Shown piece by piece: positions 10,870 to 22,063 of a stretch of DNA of 64,000 bases. The DNA is from Vicinamibacterales bacterium (GTDB taxonomy: Bacteria; Acidobacteriota; Vicinamibacteria; Vicinamibacterales; UBA8438), in contig CALLXD010000034.1 in assembly GCA_937766455.1 (NCBI GenBank), forward strand, positions 39,354 through 103,353. The letters run 5' to 3'. The notes under the pieces were generated by a model. It searched no databases. It had not been told where the DNA came from and saw nothing but the letters and a program-made list of their open reading frames with translations. Numbering within the stretch: the stretch's first letter is position 1; each line of letters opens with the position of its first letter. Both the position numbers and the translations under genes were made by a program.

Positions 10870-11823
10870 TCACCGGGTCTTGCGCGCGCGCCACGCTGTC
10901 GTGCTGGCGCCCCGACGTACCGTTCCGGTCATCTCGGTGTCGTTGACCTGGCCAAGATAGCGGGCGTCCCCGACGCGGAAGCTGATCTCGCGTCCGCGCA
11001 GCCGACCCTCTTCGACGTCCTGGGTGCGGCCGTTCCCGCGTAGATGGCCCGATGCCATCTGGAACTGTTGCTCAAACGTCAGCTCGACATCTCCCTCCTG
11101 GCCGTCGAGCCGCCAGGTGCCATCCACCTTGGCTGGCACGACCCAGAACAGCGCCGTGCAAAAGCCCGGACACGGGTCGAGCACCACTGTCTCGTCCGGG
11201 GTCCAGCCTGGTGCGTCCGGGTCGCTGTCAGACCCGCCCATGTCCCAGGTGTTGGACACGATGCGGGTGCCTGGCGCAAGTCCCAGCAGGGTCGGCCGCA
11301 GTCGCGAATTGATGTCTGGCAACAGGAACATGGTGATCACGGTCGCCGGGGTCAGGTCGACCGTAAACAGATCCGCAGCCAGAAACTCGGTGCGGTTTGC
11401 CACCCCCGCGTCGAGGGCCCGTTGTCTGGAGGTCGCCACCAGGTTGGGCTCGAGTTCCACCCCGAGCGCGCGCGCGCCACGCTGAGCCGCCGCGATGACG
11501 GTGCGGCCGTCACCAGAGCCCAGATCGATCACGAAGTCCTCCCCGGTCACGCCGGCCATGTCCAGCATGGTGTCGACCAGGACATCGGGGGTTGGCACCC
11601 AGGGTACGTCCTTACCCTCCTGGCCGATGACGATGACCGGAGCAATCTGTCCTCGAGCCGCGACGGGACAGCACAGCCACACGGCGACCGCCAGCGCTGC
11701 GGTACGTCGCGGGAGCGCTCGGGCCCTCGGGTCGTAACGGGCGCGCGTGGGCAGGATGCGGTCCCAGGCGGGGCTGACCGACCTGCGTGAACGCGGCGAT
11801 GGATCGGAGGTCCTGGGCCGCAC
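10870..11823 (-). CDS. Class I SAM-dependent methyltransferase with apparent N-terminal signal peptide
   Basis: FVIDLGSGDGRTVIAAAQRGARALGVELEP motif I; hydrophobic AALAVAVWLCCPVAARGQ upstream. Confidence 0.75.
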   Translation of the reverse strand: MRPRTSDPSPRSRRSVSPAWDRILPTRARYDPRARALPRRTAALAVAVWLCCPVAARGQIAPVIVIGQEGKDVPWVPTPDVLVDTMLDMAGVTGEDFVIDLGSGDGRTVIAAAQRGARALGVELEPNLVATSRQRALDAGVANRTEFLAADLFTVDLTPATVITMFLLPDINSRLRPTLLGLAPGTRIVSNTWDMGGSDSDPDAPGWTPDETVVLDPCPGFCTALFWVVPAKVDGTWRLDGQEGDVELTFEQQFQMASGHLRGNGRTQDVEEGRLRGREISFRVGDARYLGQVNDTEMTGTVRRGASTTAWRARKTR

Positions 11824-11826
11824 GAC

Positions 11827-12417
11827 TCAGCGCACTTCAGGACCGCCGCGGCGGTCATCGGGGACGAATCGACCGCGGGCTGGCATGACCACGTCTGGCA
11901 AGGTGGTCGCGTTCATGACCGCGTCGGTGGCGATAATGTCGTTCTTGCTCAGAATCCACGCAACCAGGCTGTAGACCTCATCGGGGGTCAGGGTGCCGGG
12001 TGCGTTCCGTGGCATGGCCCGATTGATGTAGTCGTAGAGGGTGGTGGCATAGGGCCAGTAGTTGCCCACCGTCGGTCGCCGGCTGTCCGGGTCGCGGCCT
12101 ACGACTGGAGCCGCGGTGCTACCCTCGCCCTCTACGCCGTGACAGACACCGCACGCACGAGCCCAGGTGCGCGCGCCTTCGGCCGCCGTGCCCTGTCCCA
12201 CCGGGAGCCCCGTGCCGTCTGGCATCACGTCAATGTCGAGCGTCTCGATCTCGCTCGTGCGGGCCGCTCGACCCAGCCCAAAGGTCGCTGGGTGGTCCGA
12301 TGCGGCGACCGGCTGCTGGCCGGCCGCGGCCGGTGCCGCCAACCAGAGGACCCCCAGCGCTGTGGTCATCAGGCAGAGGTGGGTGATCCAGAGGTGGGCC
12401 GATCGCCTGGCCGTCAT
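11827..12417 (-). CDS. Cytochrome c subunit, probably partner of the sulfite/sulfane dehydrogenase
   Basis: Signal peptide plus CGVCHG haem motif; 4-bp overlap with the upstream molybdopterin gene. Confidence 0.85.
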   Translation of the reverse strand: MTARRSAHLWITHLCLMTTALGVLWLAAPAAAGQQPVAASDHPATFGLGRAARTSEIETLDIDVMPDGTGLPVGQGTAAEGARTWARACGVCHGVEGEGSTAAPVVGRDPDSRRPTVGNYWPYATTLYDYINRAMPRNAPGTLTPDEVYSLVAWILSKNDIIATDAVMNATTLPDVVMPARGRFVPDDRRGGPEVR

Positions 12418-13652
12418 GATCGCAGCCGCTCCGCCCCGAATAGCATCCGGCCGTCGTCACCCACCGTCCAGGAGGTAATCGGGTTCTGGTGATACCGGGT
12501 CCCGGGTCCGCGCGCCGCTTGCAACGCCTCCCAGGTCGGCTGCACGTAACCGGTCTCGTCGGTGGCCCGGCTCATGATTTCGGCCGGGTCGCCGTCCCAC
12601 TGCCACAGGTGTCGAAAGCGCACGTGCGCCTTCGGGAGCACTGGGCCTTGCAGGATGGCGGCGTGCCATGTCGCGCCCCCATCGGTGCTCACTTCGACGC
12701 CGGTGATCCGCCCGCGTCCGCTCCAGGCCAGACCCCGGATTTCGTGCCACCCCGGTTCGATCACGCGGGGGTAGGCCGGATCGGTGATGATCGACCGCGC
12801 ATCCATCACGAAGCTGAACTGGCGGACGGTGTTACCGCCGTCCAGCGGGTCGGTGTATTTCGAGGTTTCTTCCCGAGTCATGAACGGCTGGTCGGCCAGC
12901 TCGATGCGGCGCAGCCACTTGACGCTCGCATTCCCTTCCCAGCCCGGGAGCAGGAGGCGTGCCGGATACCCGTTCCCCGGCATCAAGGCGTCGCCGTTCT
13001 GCGCGTAGACGATCATCGCGTCGTCGAACGCCTTGTCCATCGGGACGCTCCGCGTCATCACGGCCGCGTCCTGACCCTCCGCGAGTAACCATGTCGCGCT
13101 CGGTTGTGCCCCGACCTCCCGGAGTACGGTCGACAGCAACACACCGGTCCATTCCGTCTGGCTCGTGAGCCCGCACACCATTTGTGGGAGGGTCTCAGGT
13201 GTACCGCGCCGCAGGTTGCCTGAGCACTCCAGGAAGCAGGTACGGGAGGTGGCCGGAAACTGCTGGAGGTCCGCCAGGCTGAACACGGTCGGGCGGTCAA
13301 CCAGGCCATGAATCAGGAGTTCGTAGCGGGCCGGATCGATATTCGGCACGCCCCCGTGGTGCCGTTCGAAGTGCAGGTCCGCTGGCGTGATGGTGCCCCG
13401 CAGGTCCTGGAGGGGGGTGCGCGACGAGGTCGTGCTCGGGTCTCGCCGTGGCGTTACGAATGACGACCGCTGGTCGACTTCGTTCGGGCCGCGCCCGGCG
13501 CGGCGGGTCGTGTCGACCGACTGCTGCCCGGAGACCGGCGCCACCGTTGCGGCCCCAACCGCGCCGGCGGCTCCCGCCAACAGTGCCCGTCGCGTCAGTC
13601 GCCGCCCGTCCTGTCCACGGAGGTCTCCGTGGCGTGTGTGTGGCTTGGTCAT
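12414..13652 (-). CDS. Molybdopterin sulfite oxidase / sulfane dehydrogenase SoxC-like
   Basis: Tat-like leader RRLTRRALLAGAAGAVGAAT; TCFLECSGNLRRGTPETLPQ active-site region. Confidence 0.87.
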   Translation of the reverse strand: MTKPHTRHGDLRGQDGRRLTRRALLAGAAGAVGAATVAPVSGQQSVDTTRRAGRGPNEVDQRSSFVTPRRDPSTTSSRTPLQDLRGTITPADLHFERHHGGVPNIDPARYELLIHGLVDRPTVFSLADLQQFPATSRTCFLECSGNLRRGTPETLPQMVCGLTSQTEWTGVLLSTVLREVGAQPSATWLLAEGQDAAVMTRSVPMDKAFDDAMIVYAQNGDALMPGNGYPARLLLPGWEGNASVKWLRRIELADQPFMTREETSKYTDPLDGGNTVRQFSFVMDARSIITDPAYPRVIEPGWHEIRGLAWSGRGRITGVEVSTDGGATWHAAILQGPVLPKAHVRFRHLWQWDGDPAEIMSRATDETGYVQPTWEALQAARGPGTRYHQNPITSWTVGDDGRMLFGAERLRS

Positions 13653-13731
13653 GGTCGCTCTCCGCGCCACCGGCTCGGTAACCGGGTGGGCCGCTCTAGC
13701 CGCCAAGGACCCCACTGGGCGTCTGGTCAGT

Positions 13732-13968
13732 CTAGGCCGATGCGCTGCGACGCGCTTGCAGCGCGCTGATGATTTCGTCCGGTTCCGGGAACCGCTCCGC
13801 CGTTTGTTTCGAGAAGATCAGATCGCCGTCGGCTACGACGTCGAACTGTCCTCGGCTACCGACGGAGACCTCGGCGTCGAGGCCGAGCGCGTCTTTGATG
13901 GAGGCCGCCAAACTGGAGGCCTTCGGCAGGTAGTTTCAAACCTGGCAATAGCTGATGGCGATGTGCAT
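13732..13968 (-). CDS. Predicted SelW/Rdx-like selenoprotein with CxxU motif (TGA at 13938-13936 = Sec11)
   Basis: MHIAISYCQV-U-NYLPKASSLAASIKDALGLDAEVSVGSRGQFDVVADGDLIFSKQTAERFPEPDEIISALQARRSASA then TAG; only in-frame TGA is at the expected Sec position. Confidence 0.87.
13903..13921 (-). promoter_or_regulatory. Candidate bacterial SECIS hairpin for SelW-like TGA
   Basis: GGCC-T-CCA-GTT-TGG-C-GGCC on minus strand: 7 bp with one T/C mismatch, GTT loop (G first); 22 nt between TGA and loop. Confidence 0.68.
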
Positions 13969-14082
13969 GCCCGCGATGTTACTGCAGCGCTCCGCGTGGT
14001 GGCAATCGACGCGCATGTGTGCGCCACCGGCGCCAGACGGGTGGCTTGCATCCCGTGGAGCGCCTGTGAAAGCCTCTCGGGC

Positions 14083-14880
14083 ATGGAGGACTGGATTGGG
14101 TCTGTTCGCGGCGTCGTGCTCGACCTCGACGGGACTGTCTACGACGAAGGCGGCCTGTTCGATGGCGCGGCTGACGCGATCGCCGCGTTGCGCGCGGCGG
14201 GGCTGGGCGTGAAGTTCGCGACCAACACATCTGTGCAGCCGCGGAGCACCCTCATCGAGCGGCTTCGGCGGCAGGGCGTGGACGCCGGCCCAGACGACAT
14301 GTTCACGGCGCCACGTGCTGCCGCCGCCTGGCTGGCGGACCAGGGCATGACTCGCGTGTCGTTGCACGTCTCGCCGATGACCGTCGAGGAGTTCGCGCCG
14401 TTCACGATAGACGAGCAGAAGCCCGAGGCGGTGGTCCTCGGCGATCTGGGCGACGAGTGGACGGTTGAGCGTCTCAACCGTATCTTCCGCCACGTCATCG
14501 GTGGTGCCCAGTTGCTGGCCATTCAAAAGAACCGATACTGGAAACGGGGGGGCGCCCTGTGTCTCGATGCGGGGCCGTTCGTTGCGGCCATCGAATACGC
14601 GACGGATACGTCAGCCGTGGTGGCAGGCAAGCCAAGTGCGGAGTTCTTTGGAGCGGCGTCGGCCAGCATGGGTATCTCACCCGCCGAACTGGTCGTTGTC
14701 GGGGACGACGTGCGGACTGACGTGGGCGGGGCTCAATCGGCGGGAGCCAGGGGGGTGCTGGTCAAGACCGGCAAGTTCCGGGCCTCCGACCTCGACGACA
14801 CGGCCGTCAGACCGGACTGCATCATCGACGACATCGGTCAACTTCCAGCCGCGCTCCGCCTCAAGTGGACCTCGGCCTGA
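14083..14880 (+). CDS. HAD-superfamily hydrolase (HDHD2/LHPP-like)
   Basis: VVLDLDGTVYDEGG, FATNTS, VVVGDDVRTDVGGAQSAGARGVLVKTGK. Confidence 0.85.
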   Translation: MEDWIGSVRGVVLDLDGTVYDEGGLFDGAADAIAALRAAGLGVKFATNTSVQPRSTLIERLRRQGVDAGPDDMFTAPRAAAAWLADQGMTRVSLHVSPMTVEEFAPFTIDEQKPEAVVLGDLGDEWTVERLNRIFRHVIGGAQLLAIQKNRYWKRGGALCLDAGPFVAAIEYATDTSAVVAGKPSAEFFGAASASMGISPAELVVVGDDVRTDVGGAQSAGARGVLVKTGKFRASDLDDTAVRPDCIIDDIGQLPAALRLKWTSA

Positions 14881-14883
14881 TTC

Positions 14884-15351
14884 GTGAACACCGTGACCGA
14901 GCACGAGCCATTCATCCGCGAGTGCATCGCCCTGGCGGCGGAGGCCGCGACAGCCGGGAACGAGCCGTTTGGCGCGGTGCTGGTCGTCGATGGCATCGTC
15001 CGGTTGACCGCGCGGAACAGTGTGCGGACGGACTCGGACCCGACGCGTCACGCCGAACTGGTGCTCGTCAGCGACGCCTGCCGGCGATTGGACGCGGCCA
15101 CGCTGGCTCGGGCGACCGTCTATTCGAGCACTGAGCCGTGCATGATGTGTTGCGGCGCGCTCTACTGGAGCCGGATTCCACGCCTCGTCTTCGGGTGCTC
15201 GGCTGCGGCCCTGGGTGCGCTGGCCGGAGGCAGTCTCGTTGCCCCGTCGCGCGGCCTGTTCGGCCACGGCGCGCGGAACGTCGAGGTCATCGGTCCGGTG
15301 CTCGAGGATGAGGCCTGCGAGGTGCATCGCCGGTTCTGGCCTGGTGCGTGA
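14884..15351 (+). CDS. Nucleoside deaminase (CDA fold)
   Basis: HAEL and PCMMC zinc-binding motifs; GTG start. Confidence 0.88.
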   Translation: MNTVTEHEPFIRECIALAAEAATAGNEPFGAVLVVDGIVRLTARNSVRTDSDPTRHAELVLVSDACRRLDAATLARATVYSSTEPCMMCCGALYWSRIPRLVFGCSAAALGALAGGSLVAPSRGLFGHGARNVEVIGPVLEDEACEVHRRFWPGA

Positions 15352-15467
15352 ACGCGGGAACGTCACTGGTGGACCCAATGTGGAACCGATACGGTATTGT
15401 GGGGTGACACGCTGGGGATACGGGCCGTCGGGCAGGGCCGGGCTACCTCGGCAAGGAGGAGGGTGAC

Positions 15468-16118
15468 ATGTGGTTCAGCGGACAGACACCACGGATGCCG
15501 GCGCCTGAAGACGCGCCCCCCGGGCGTGAGACGCCGATGGCCGTGCCGGATGCGCACTTCGTGAACGGCGCGCCGCTGCAACCGCCCTTTCCCGACGGTA
15601 TGTCGCAGGTCGTAGTCGGCATGGGCTGCTTCTGGGGTGCCGAGCGTCAGTTCTGGCAGACCCCGGGTGTCTTCACCACGGCCGTCGGCTATGCCGGCGG
15701 TGTGACGCCGAACCCGACCTATGGCGAGGTGTGTGGCGGCTTGACCGGCCACACCGAGGTGGTCCTGGTGGTGTTCGACCCGACAGCGGTCACGCTCGAC
15801 ACGCTGTTACGCCTGTTCTGGGAAGGGCACGACCCCACGCAGGGCATGCGCCAAGGGAACGATGTCGGTACGCAGTATCGGTCGGTCGTCTACTGCCAGG
15901 GTGCTGACCAGTTGGCGGCGGCCTTGGCATCCCGGGAGGCCTATCAGCACGCGCTCGAGGGCGAGGGACACAGCGCCATCACCACCGAGATTGAGGACGC
16001 GCCAGCCTTCTACTACGCCGAGGACGATCACCAGCAGTATCTCGCCAAAAATCCGAACGGCTACTGCGGCATTGGGGGCACGGGCGTCTCCTGTCCGACC
16101 GGTCTCGCGGTGTCATAG
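15468..16118 (+). CDS. msrA: Peptide-methionine (S)-S-oxide reductase MsrA
   Basis: [28 protein letters not shown] and YRSVVY. Confidence 0.95.
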   Translation: MWFSGQTPRMPAPEDAPPGRETPMAVPDAHFVNGAPLQPPFPDGMSQVVVGMGCFWGAERQFWQTPGVFTTAVGYAGGVTPNPTYGEVCGGLTGHTEVVLVVFDPTAVTLDTLLRLFWEGHDPTQGMRQGNDVGTQYRSVVYCQGADQLAAALASREAYQHALEGEGHSAITTEIEDAPAFYYAEDDHQQYLAKNPNGYCGIGGTGVSCPTGLAVS

Positions 16119-16316
16119 CGGTCCTGGACACGTCGTTCGCTCACCCAACTACTACTCCACCATGCCAGCGGGGCCGTCGATCCGGGTTGCGACCGCGATC
16201 GGCCTGATCCTGTGCCTCCCGGTCGTCGGGGTCGCCCAACCGGTAGGGGTCATCGGGGCGTTGCTCGTGAGCGTTCTACGTAGCCCTCGGTCGCCCCTTC
16301 TGGTAGGTTCGTGGCA

Positions 16317-18238
16317 ATGACCGGTCCCGAAGACGTCGAGCACGACGTGTTCTCTCCACCCGCACCCTCCGGCCCCGCGGCACGCGCGGTTGGGTTCAAG
16401 CGTCTGCTCGAAGCGACCCAGATCGTCCAGTGGGAAGCCGACGCACAAACGCGCGATTTTACGTATGTGGGGTCGCAGGCGGAACGACTGTTGGGATATC
16501 CACTGGCGCGGTGGCTGGAGCCGGCATTCTGGAAGACGCATCTCCACCCGGACGATCTGGACCGGGTCCTCCGTTTCCGCGAAGAAGCGCTGCGCGAGCA
16601 CGAGGCCTACGAGTTCGAATACCGGATGATCGCGGCCGGGGGGCACAGCGTCTGGTTCCACGACGTGGTCGCCGTCCAACGGCTGGATGGGGTCGCTGCC
16701 GTCATCCGCGGTTTTCTCATCGACGTGAGCAAACGCAAACGCGCCGAAGCAACGGCGCGAGCCAGCGAAACCCGTGTGAGACAGCTGATCGAGCAGGCCC
16801 CGGATGCGATCATTGCCGCGCGCGCGAACGGGCAGATCGCGTTCGTGAACCATCAGGCTGAGCACTTGTTCGGATATCAACCGGGCGCGCTGGTGGGGGG
16901 ACAGCTTGAGCAGGTCCTGTTGGGCCAACTCGTCAAGCAAACCTGGAGGAGCCCGGACTGGCTCTGGGAGCGGCGAGCCCCACGATGGCCGAGGGTATCG
17001 TGTCGGCAACCGCTCGGCGCGCGGACGGCCGGACCTTCCCCGCCGCCGTCAATTTTGGCCGGCTCGAGACAGACGAGGGCCTGGTTGTCGTGACGACGGT
17101 GCGCGACGTGTCCCGCCAGATCGCGGCGGAGCAGGCGCTGCGGCAGAGTGAGGAGCGCTTTCGGATTGCGGCCACGCTGGGTGCCGACATCATCGCCGAG
17201 GTGGATATCCCTACCGGAGGCGTCGTGTGGTTCGGGAATGTGGATGAAGCGATGGGCTTCGAGCGTGGTGAGTTCCCACGCACCTTGGACGGCTTGCGCG
17301 AACGGTTGCATCCCGAGGACCGGAACCGCGTCCAGCGGGCCATTTCGCGGGAAGTGTTCGACCACGGGCGCGCGGTGTCGTTCGAGTGCCGACTCCGCAG
17401 CAAGGAGGGGTTGTACAGGTACTGGACGGTTCGGGCGGCGCCCCGCTCCGATGGGAATGACCTCTCGAAGACCTTCGTGGCGGTGTGCTCGGACATCACC
17501 GAGCAGATTGTCGCCCGCGCCGAGGCGCAGCAACACCGCGACGCGCTTGCCCACGTGGCGCGCGTCAGCTCCCTGGGCGAGCTCACCGGAGCGGTGGCGC
17601 ACGAGTTGAATCAGCCGTTGGCGGCGATCTTGAGCAACGCGCAGGCTGCGGTCCGTCTGCTGGATCGCGACGCTCCAGACGTGCGGCAGGTCCGAGAGGT
17701 GCTCCATGACATCGTGGCGGATGATCGCCGTGCGAGTGCCATCATCCAGCGGCTGCGGGAGATGATGCGCGGCGAGAGCCCCTCGCGAGAGCGCATCGAT
17801 CTTGGTGCCGTCGTGCGGGAGGTTCGCGAGATCATGCGGAGCGGTCTCTCCATGCGTGGGATCGCGGTGCTGTCCGAGTTTGCCTCGGACATGCCGCCAG
17901 TGGTGGCGGATCGCATCCAGATTCAGCAGGTGGTCGTCAATCTGGTGACCAACGCCATGCAGGCGATGGACGAGCTCCCCGAGGCATCTCTGACGTTTCG
18001 CGTGTTCGAGCGTGGCGATGGATGGCAGGTGGTCACGGTCGATGACACCGGTCCGGGAATCAGCCCCACGATGCTCGCGACCATGTTTGACCCGTTCAAT
18101 ACGTCGCGCGAAGGCGGCCTGGGTATGGGGCTGTCCATCTCGCGGAGTATTGTGGAGGCACACGGGGGCGAGATGCAGGCCGAACCACTTGCGACCGGTG
18201 GGGCGACGGTCGGCTTTGCGCTTCCGCCGAGCCCATGA
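16317..18238 (+). pseudogene. PAS-domain sensor histidine kinase (FixL-like), frameshift near 16938
   Basis: PAS repeats in ORF 16311 continue in ORF 16985; H-box SLGELTGAVAHELNQPLAAILSNAQAA; ATPase DDTGPGISPTMLATMFDPF. Confidence 0.82.
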
Positions 18239-18861
18239 CCGACGAACCGACCGTCTTTGTCGTCGACGACGACCCGTCCGTGCGACGGAGCGTGGTCCGT
18301 CTACTCGAGTCCGCCGGACTCCGGGTCGAGGGATTCGACTCGGGCGAGGCGTTCCTCGAACATCGGCGACGCACCGGACCTGCATGCGTCGTGCTCGACG
18401 TGCGGATGTCGGGCATGAGCGGACTCGAGCTCCAGCGCCGTCTGAGCGCCACCGGGCGGCCGATGGCCATCGTGTTCATCACCGGACACGGCGATGTGCC
18501 GATGAGCGTGGCCGCGATGAAGGGCGGCGCGGTTGATTTTCTGCTCAAGCCGTTCGACGACGAAGCGCTCCTGGCCGCGATCGATCGCGCCATCGGGCGT
18601 GATCGCGCCTGGCTGCTCGAACAGCAGGAGTTGGCGGTGCTTCGGATCGGCTACGACCGACTGACGCCTCGAGAACAGCAGGTGTTCGCGCTTGTCGCCG
18701 CCGGGCTGCTGAACAAGCAGGTCGCGGCCCAGCTGGGTACGAGTGAGAAGACCATCAAGGTACATCGAGCTCGAGTGATGGGAAAGATGGAGGCCGCGTC
18801 ATTGGCCGATCTAGTCCGCCACGCCGAACGGCTGCAAATCACGGCGCGGCATCCCGATTGA
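18235..18861 (+). CDS. FixJ-family response regulator (receiver + LuxR HTH)
   Basis: VFVVDDDPSVRRSVVRLLE, LDVRMSGMSGLEL, LTPREQQVFALVAAGLLNKQVAAQLGTSEKTIKVHRARVM. Confidence 0.93.
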   Translation: MTDEPTVFVVDDDPSVRRSVVRLLESAGLRVEGFDSGEAFLEHRRRTGPACVVLDVRMSGMSGLELQRRLSATGRPMAIVFITGHGDVPMSVAAMKGGAVDFLLKPFDDEALLAAIDRAIGRDRAWLLEQQELAVLRIGYDRLTPREQQVFALVAAGLLNKQVAAQLGTSEKTIKVHRARVMGKMEAASLADLVRHAERLQITARHPD

Positions 18862-18880
18862 CGCGCGGAGGACATCCGCG

Positions 18881-18896
18881 TTGGACCAAGGTCCAA
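18881..18896. promoter_or_regulatory. 16-nt inverted repeat TTGGACC-AA-GGTCCAA, candidate operator
   Basis: 7-bp arms match perfectly, immediately downstream of the fixJ-like gene. Confidence 0.4.
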
Positions 18897-19163
18897 TAGC
18901 GCCGCCGCTTTGGCTGCGGTACATTCCATACATCGAAGTTAGCGATGGGGTCGTACCCATCGACGCGTGTTTTTCTAGGGTGTATGGTCTGGTCGCGGCT
19001 TGCGTGCATATCGACCGCTCGTATGAGCGGTTCAAGCCGGTGGGTCCGGTTCTCAGAGTGTCCGGATCCCGTTTCCGCGAACCAAAGTCCTTCGTAGCAC
19101 TCGGCTACTTGAATAGCCTTCCTCGGGAAGTTTCCTCATAATTCCGGGCAGCGACCAGACCAC

Positions 19164-19192
19164 CGCCTGAGCCCCCCGGCTGGGGCCAGGCG
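19164..19192. other. Strong hairpin upstream of enolase
   Basis: CGCCTG-A-GCCCC-CCGGCT-GGGGC-CAGGCG, 11 bp with one bulged A; no U-tract follows. Confidence 0.45.
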
Positions 19193-19367
19193 AAGCCCGT
19201 CTTGACGCGGACCGGCAGCCTCGTCGCGTCCGTGAGGTTGCCAGTGCGGGTCCGCGCTGATCCATGCGACACTGACCGTTCTGGGAATGGACGGACGTAG
19301 TTCGGAAAAATCCCGAATAAGCCCCCTCAATAGAGGGACGGTATCGATAGCGCGTCGGAGATAGTGA

Positions 19368-20693
<1,326 letters not shown>

Positions 20694-20778
20694 CCGCGCC
20701 GGTCCCACGCGCATCTACAGAGGTATGGCCGTGCATGGCGCCTCGGGATCAGATCGTCGGCCGGTAGCGGAACAGCCT

Positions 20779-22063
20779 ATGAGAACGAACACCCACGCAT
20801 TCGCCACATGGGCGCTCGCCGGGCTCCTGGCGTGCGTCGGCTGGCCCCTGTCAGCCCTGGCCCAGACGACGACCGGAGACCACGACCGAGACCGCGGTCG
20901 GCCAGGAAAACCAGCCTGCAACGACACGGGAAGAAGGACTACGGCGGAAGCGGGAGGAGAAGGCCCAGGCGTTGGAGCCCTACATCGTCCCGAACGCCGA
21001 ATCCCGGGTGCTGGGGTTCGAGTCGATGAATTTTCCTGCCAACCTGTTTCAGCGTGGGTGGCGTCAGTTCGTCCCGGTCATCGGGGGGATGCCGTCTGGC
21101 TCCGGCCTCGTCGGCGGACTCGGGTATCACAACGGTCTCGACAACGAGACGTTCGAGTTCGATGCATCCGCGAGAGTCTCGACCCGCCTGTTTACCTCCT
21201 ATGACGCCGCCGTGCGGTTCCCGGCCGCGCGGCGAGAGACCCCTGTGCGTGGCCGCGTCACCTTTCGGAACAGCGACTACCGCGACCTGCGATTCTTTGG
21301 TCTTGGTGGCGACACCAACTCCAGAGATCGGTCGACCTATCAACTCCTTGAGCAGGCGGTTGACGCCGGCGTGGGCGCCGACCTTGGCCGATTCGTGAGT
21401 GTCGATGTACACGGAGGCTGGCTCAGAGCCGAGGCTGAAGAGGGCTTTTTCGGCTCGTCGCTTGATGAGTTGTTCGATCCGGTCGGCGTTCCCGGTTTCG
21501 AGACCACGACCGACTACCTCCACTATGGCGCCACGGTCGAGCTTGACCTCCGCGACGCCACCGTCCCGGAGGCGGGCGTGGTGTTTCGCGGCGAGGTCGC
21601 ACAATACGACGACCGGGACCTGAACCGGTTCGACTTCAACCGTGTCGCCGCTGAGGTCCAGTTGCATGTGCCGCTGGGCGTGCGCAGCCGTTTGCTCGCG
21701 TTACGCGCGCGGACCTCTCGTTCGGTCGCCGCATCGGGCAGCGAGGTGCCGTTCTATCTCATGGAGACCTTGGGTGGCGGCAGCACGATCCGCGGGTTCC
21801 GTGAGTTTCGATTTCGCGACGCTCGCACGTTACTGCTGAGCGCCGAGTATCGATGGGAACTGTGGACCTATCTCGACTTCGCGGTGTTCGCCGACGCGGG
21901 CAAAGTGTTCTCCGAGTCGTCCGAGTTGGACCTGCACGACCTGGAGACCGCCGTCGGATTCGGGCTTCGCGGCCACGGTCCTGGTGGCACCGTTATCCGG
22001 TTCGATCTCGCCAGAAGCCGTGAGGCAATCAAGGTACACATCGGAGGGGGGCCGACATTTTGA
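20779..22063 (+). pseudogene. Omp85/BamA-like surface antigen (D15) barrel protein, probable single-base insertion near 20873
   Basis: Signal peptide MRTNTHAFATWALAGLLACVGWPLSALAQ in one frame; barrel with GGGSTIRGFREFRFRD and LDFAVFADAGKVF in another. Confidence 0.72.

Noticed and set aside
15468-16118. MsrA as a further selenoprotein
   Set aside because: The active site GCFWG is encoded with Cys and has no in-frame TGA.
18943-18962. Fluoride riboswitch upstream of enolase
   Set aside because: The GCGATGGGG start is suggestive, but the expected conserved core (CTGATG...CTCC) was not found and the distance to eno is large.
19013-19060. tRNA-like segment (GAGCGGTTCAAGCCGG) in the pre-eno intergenic region
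   Set aside because: Could not assemble a cloverleaf with acceptor and anticodon arms; better described as a generic hairpin.
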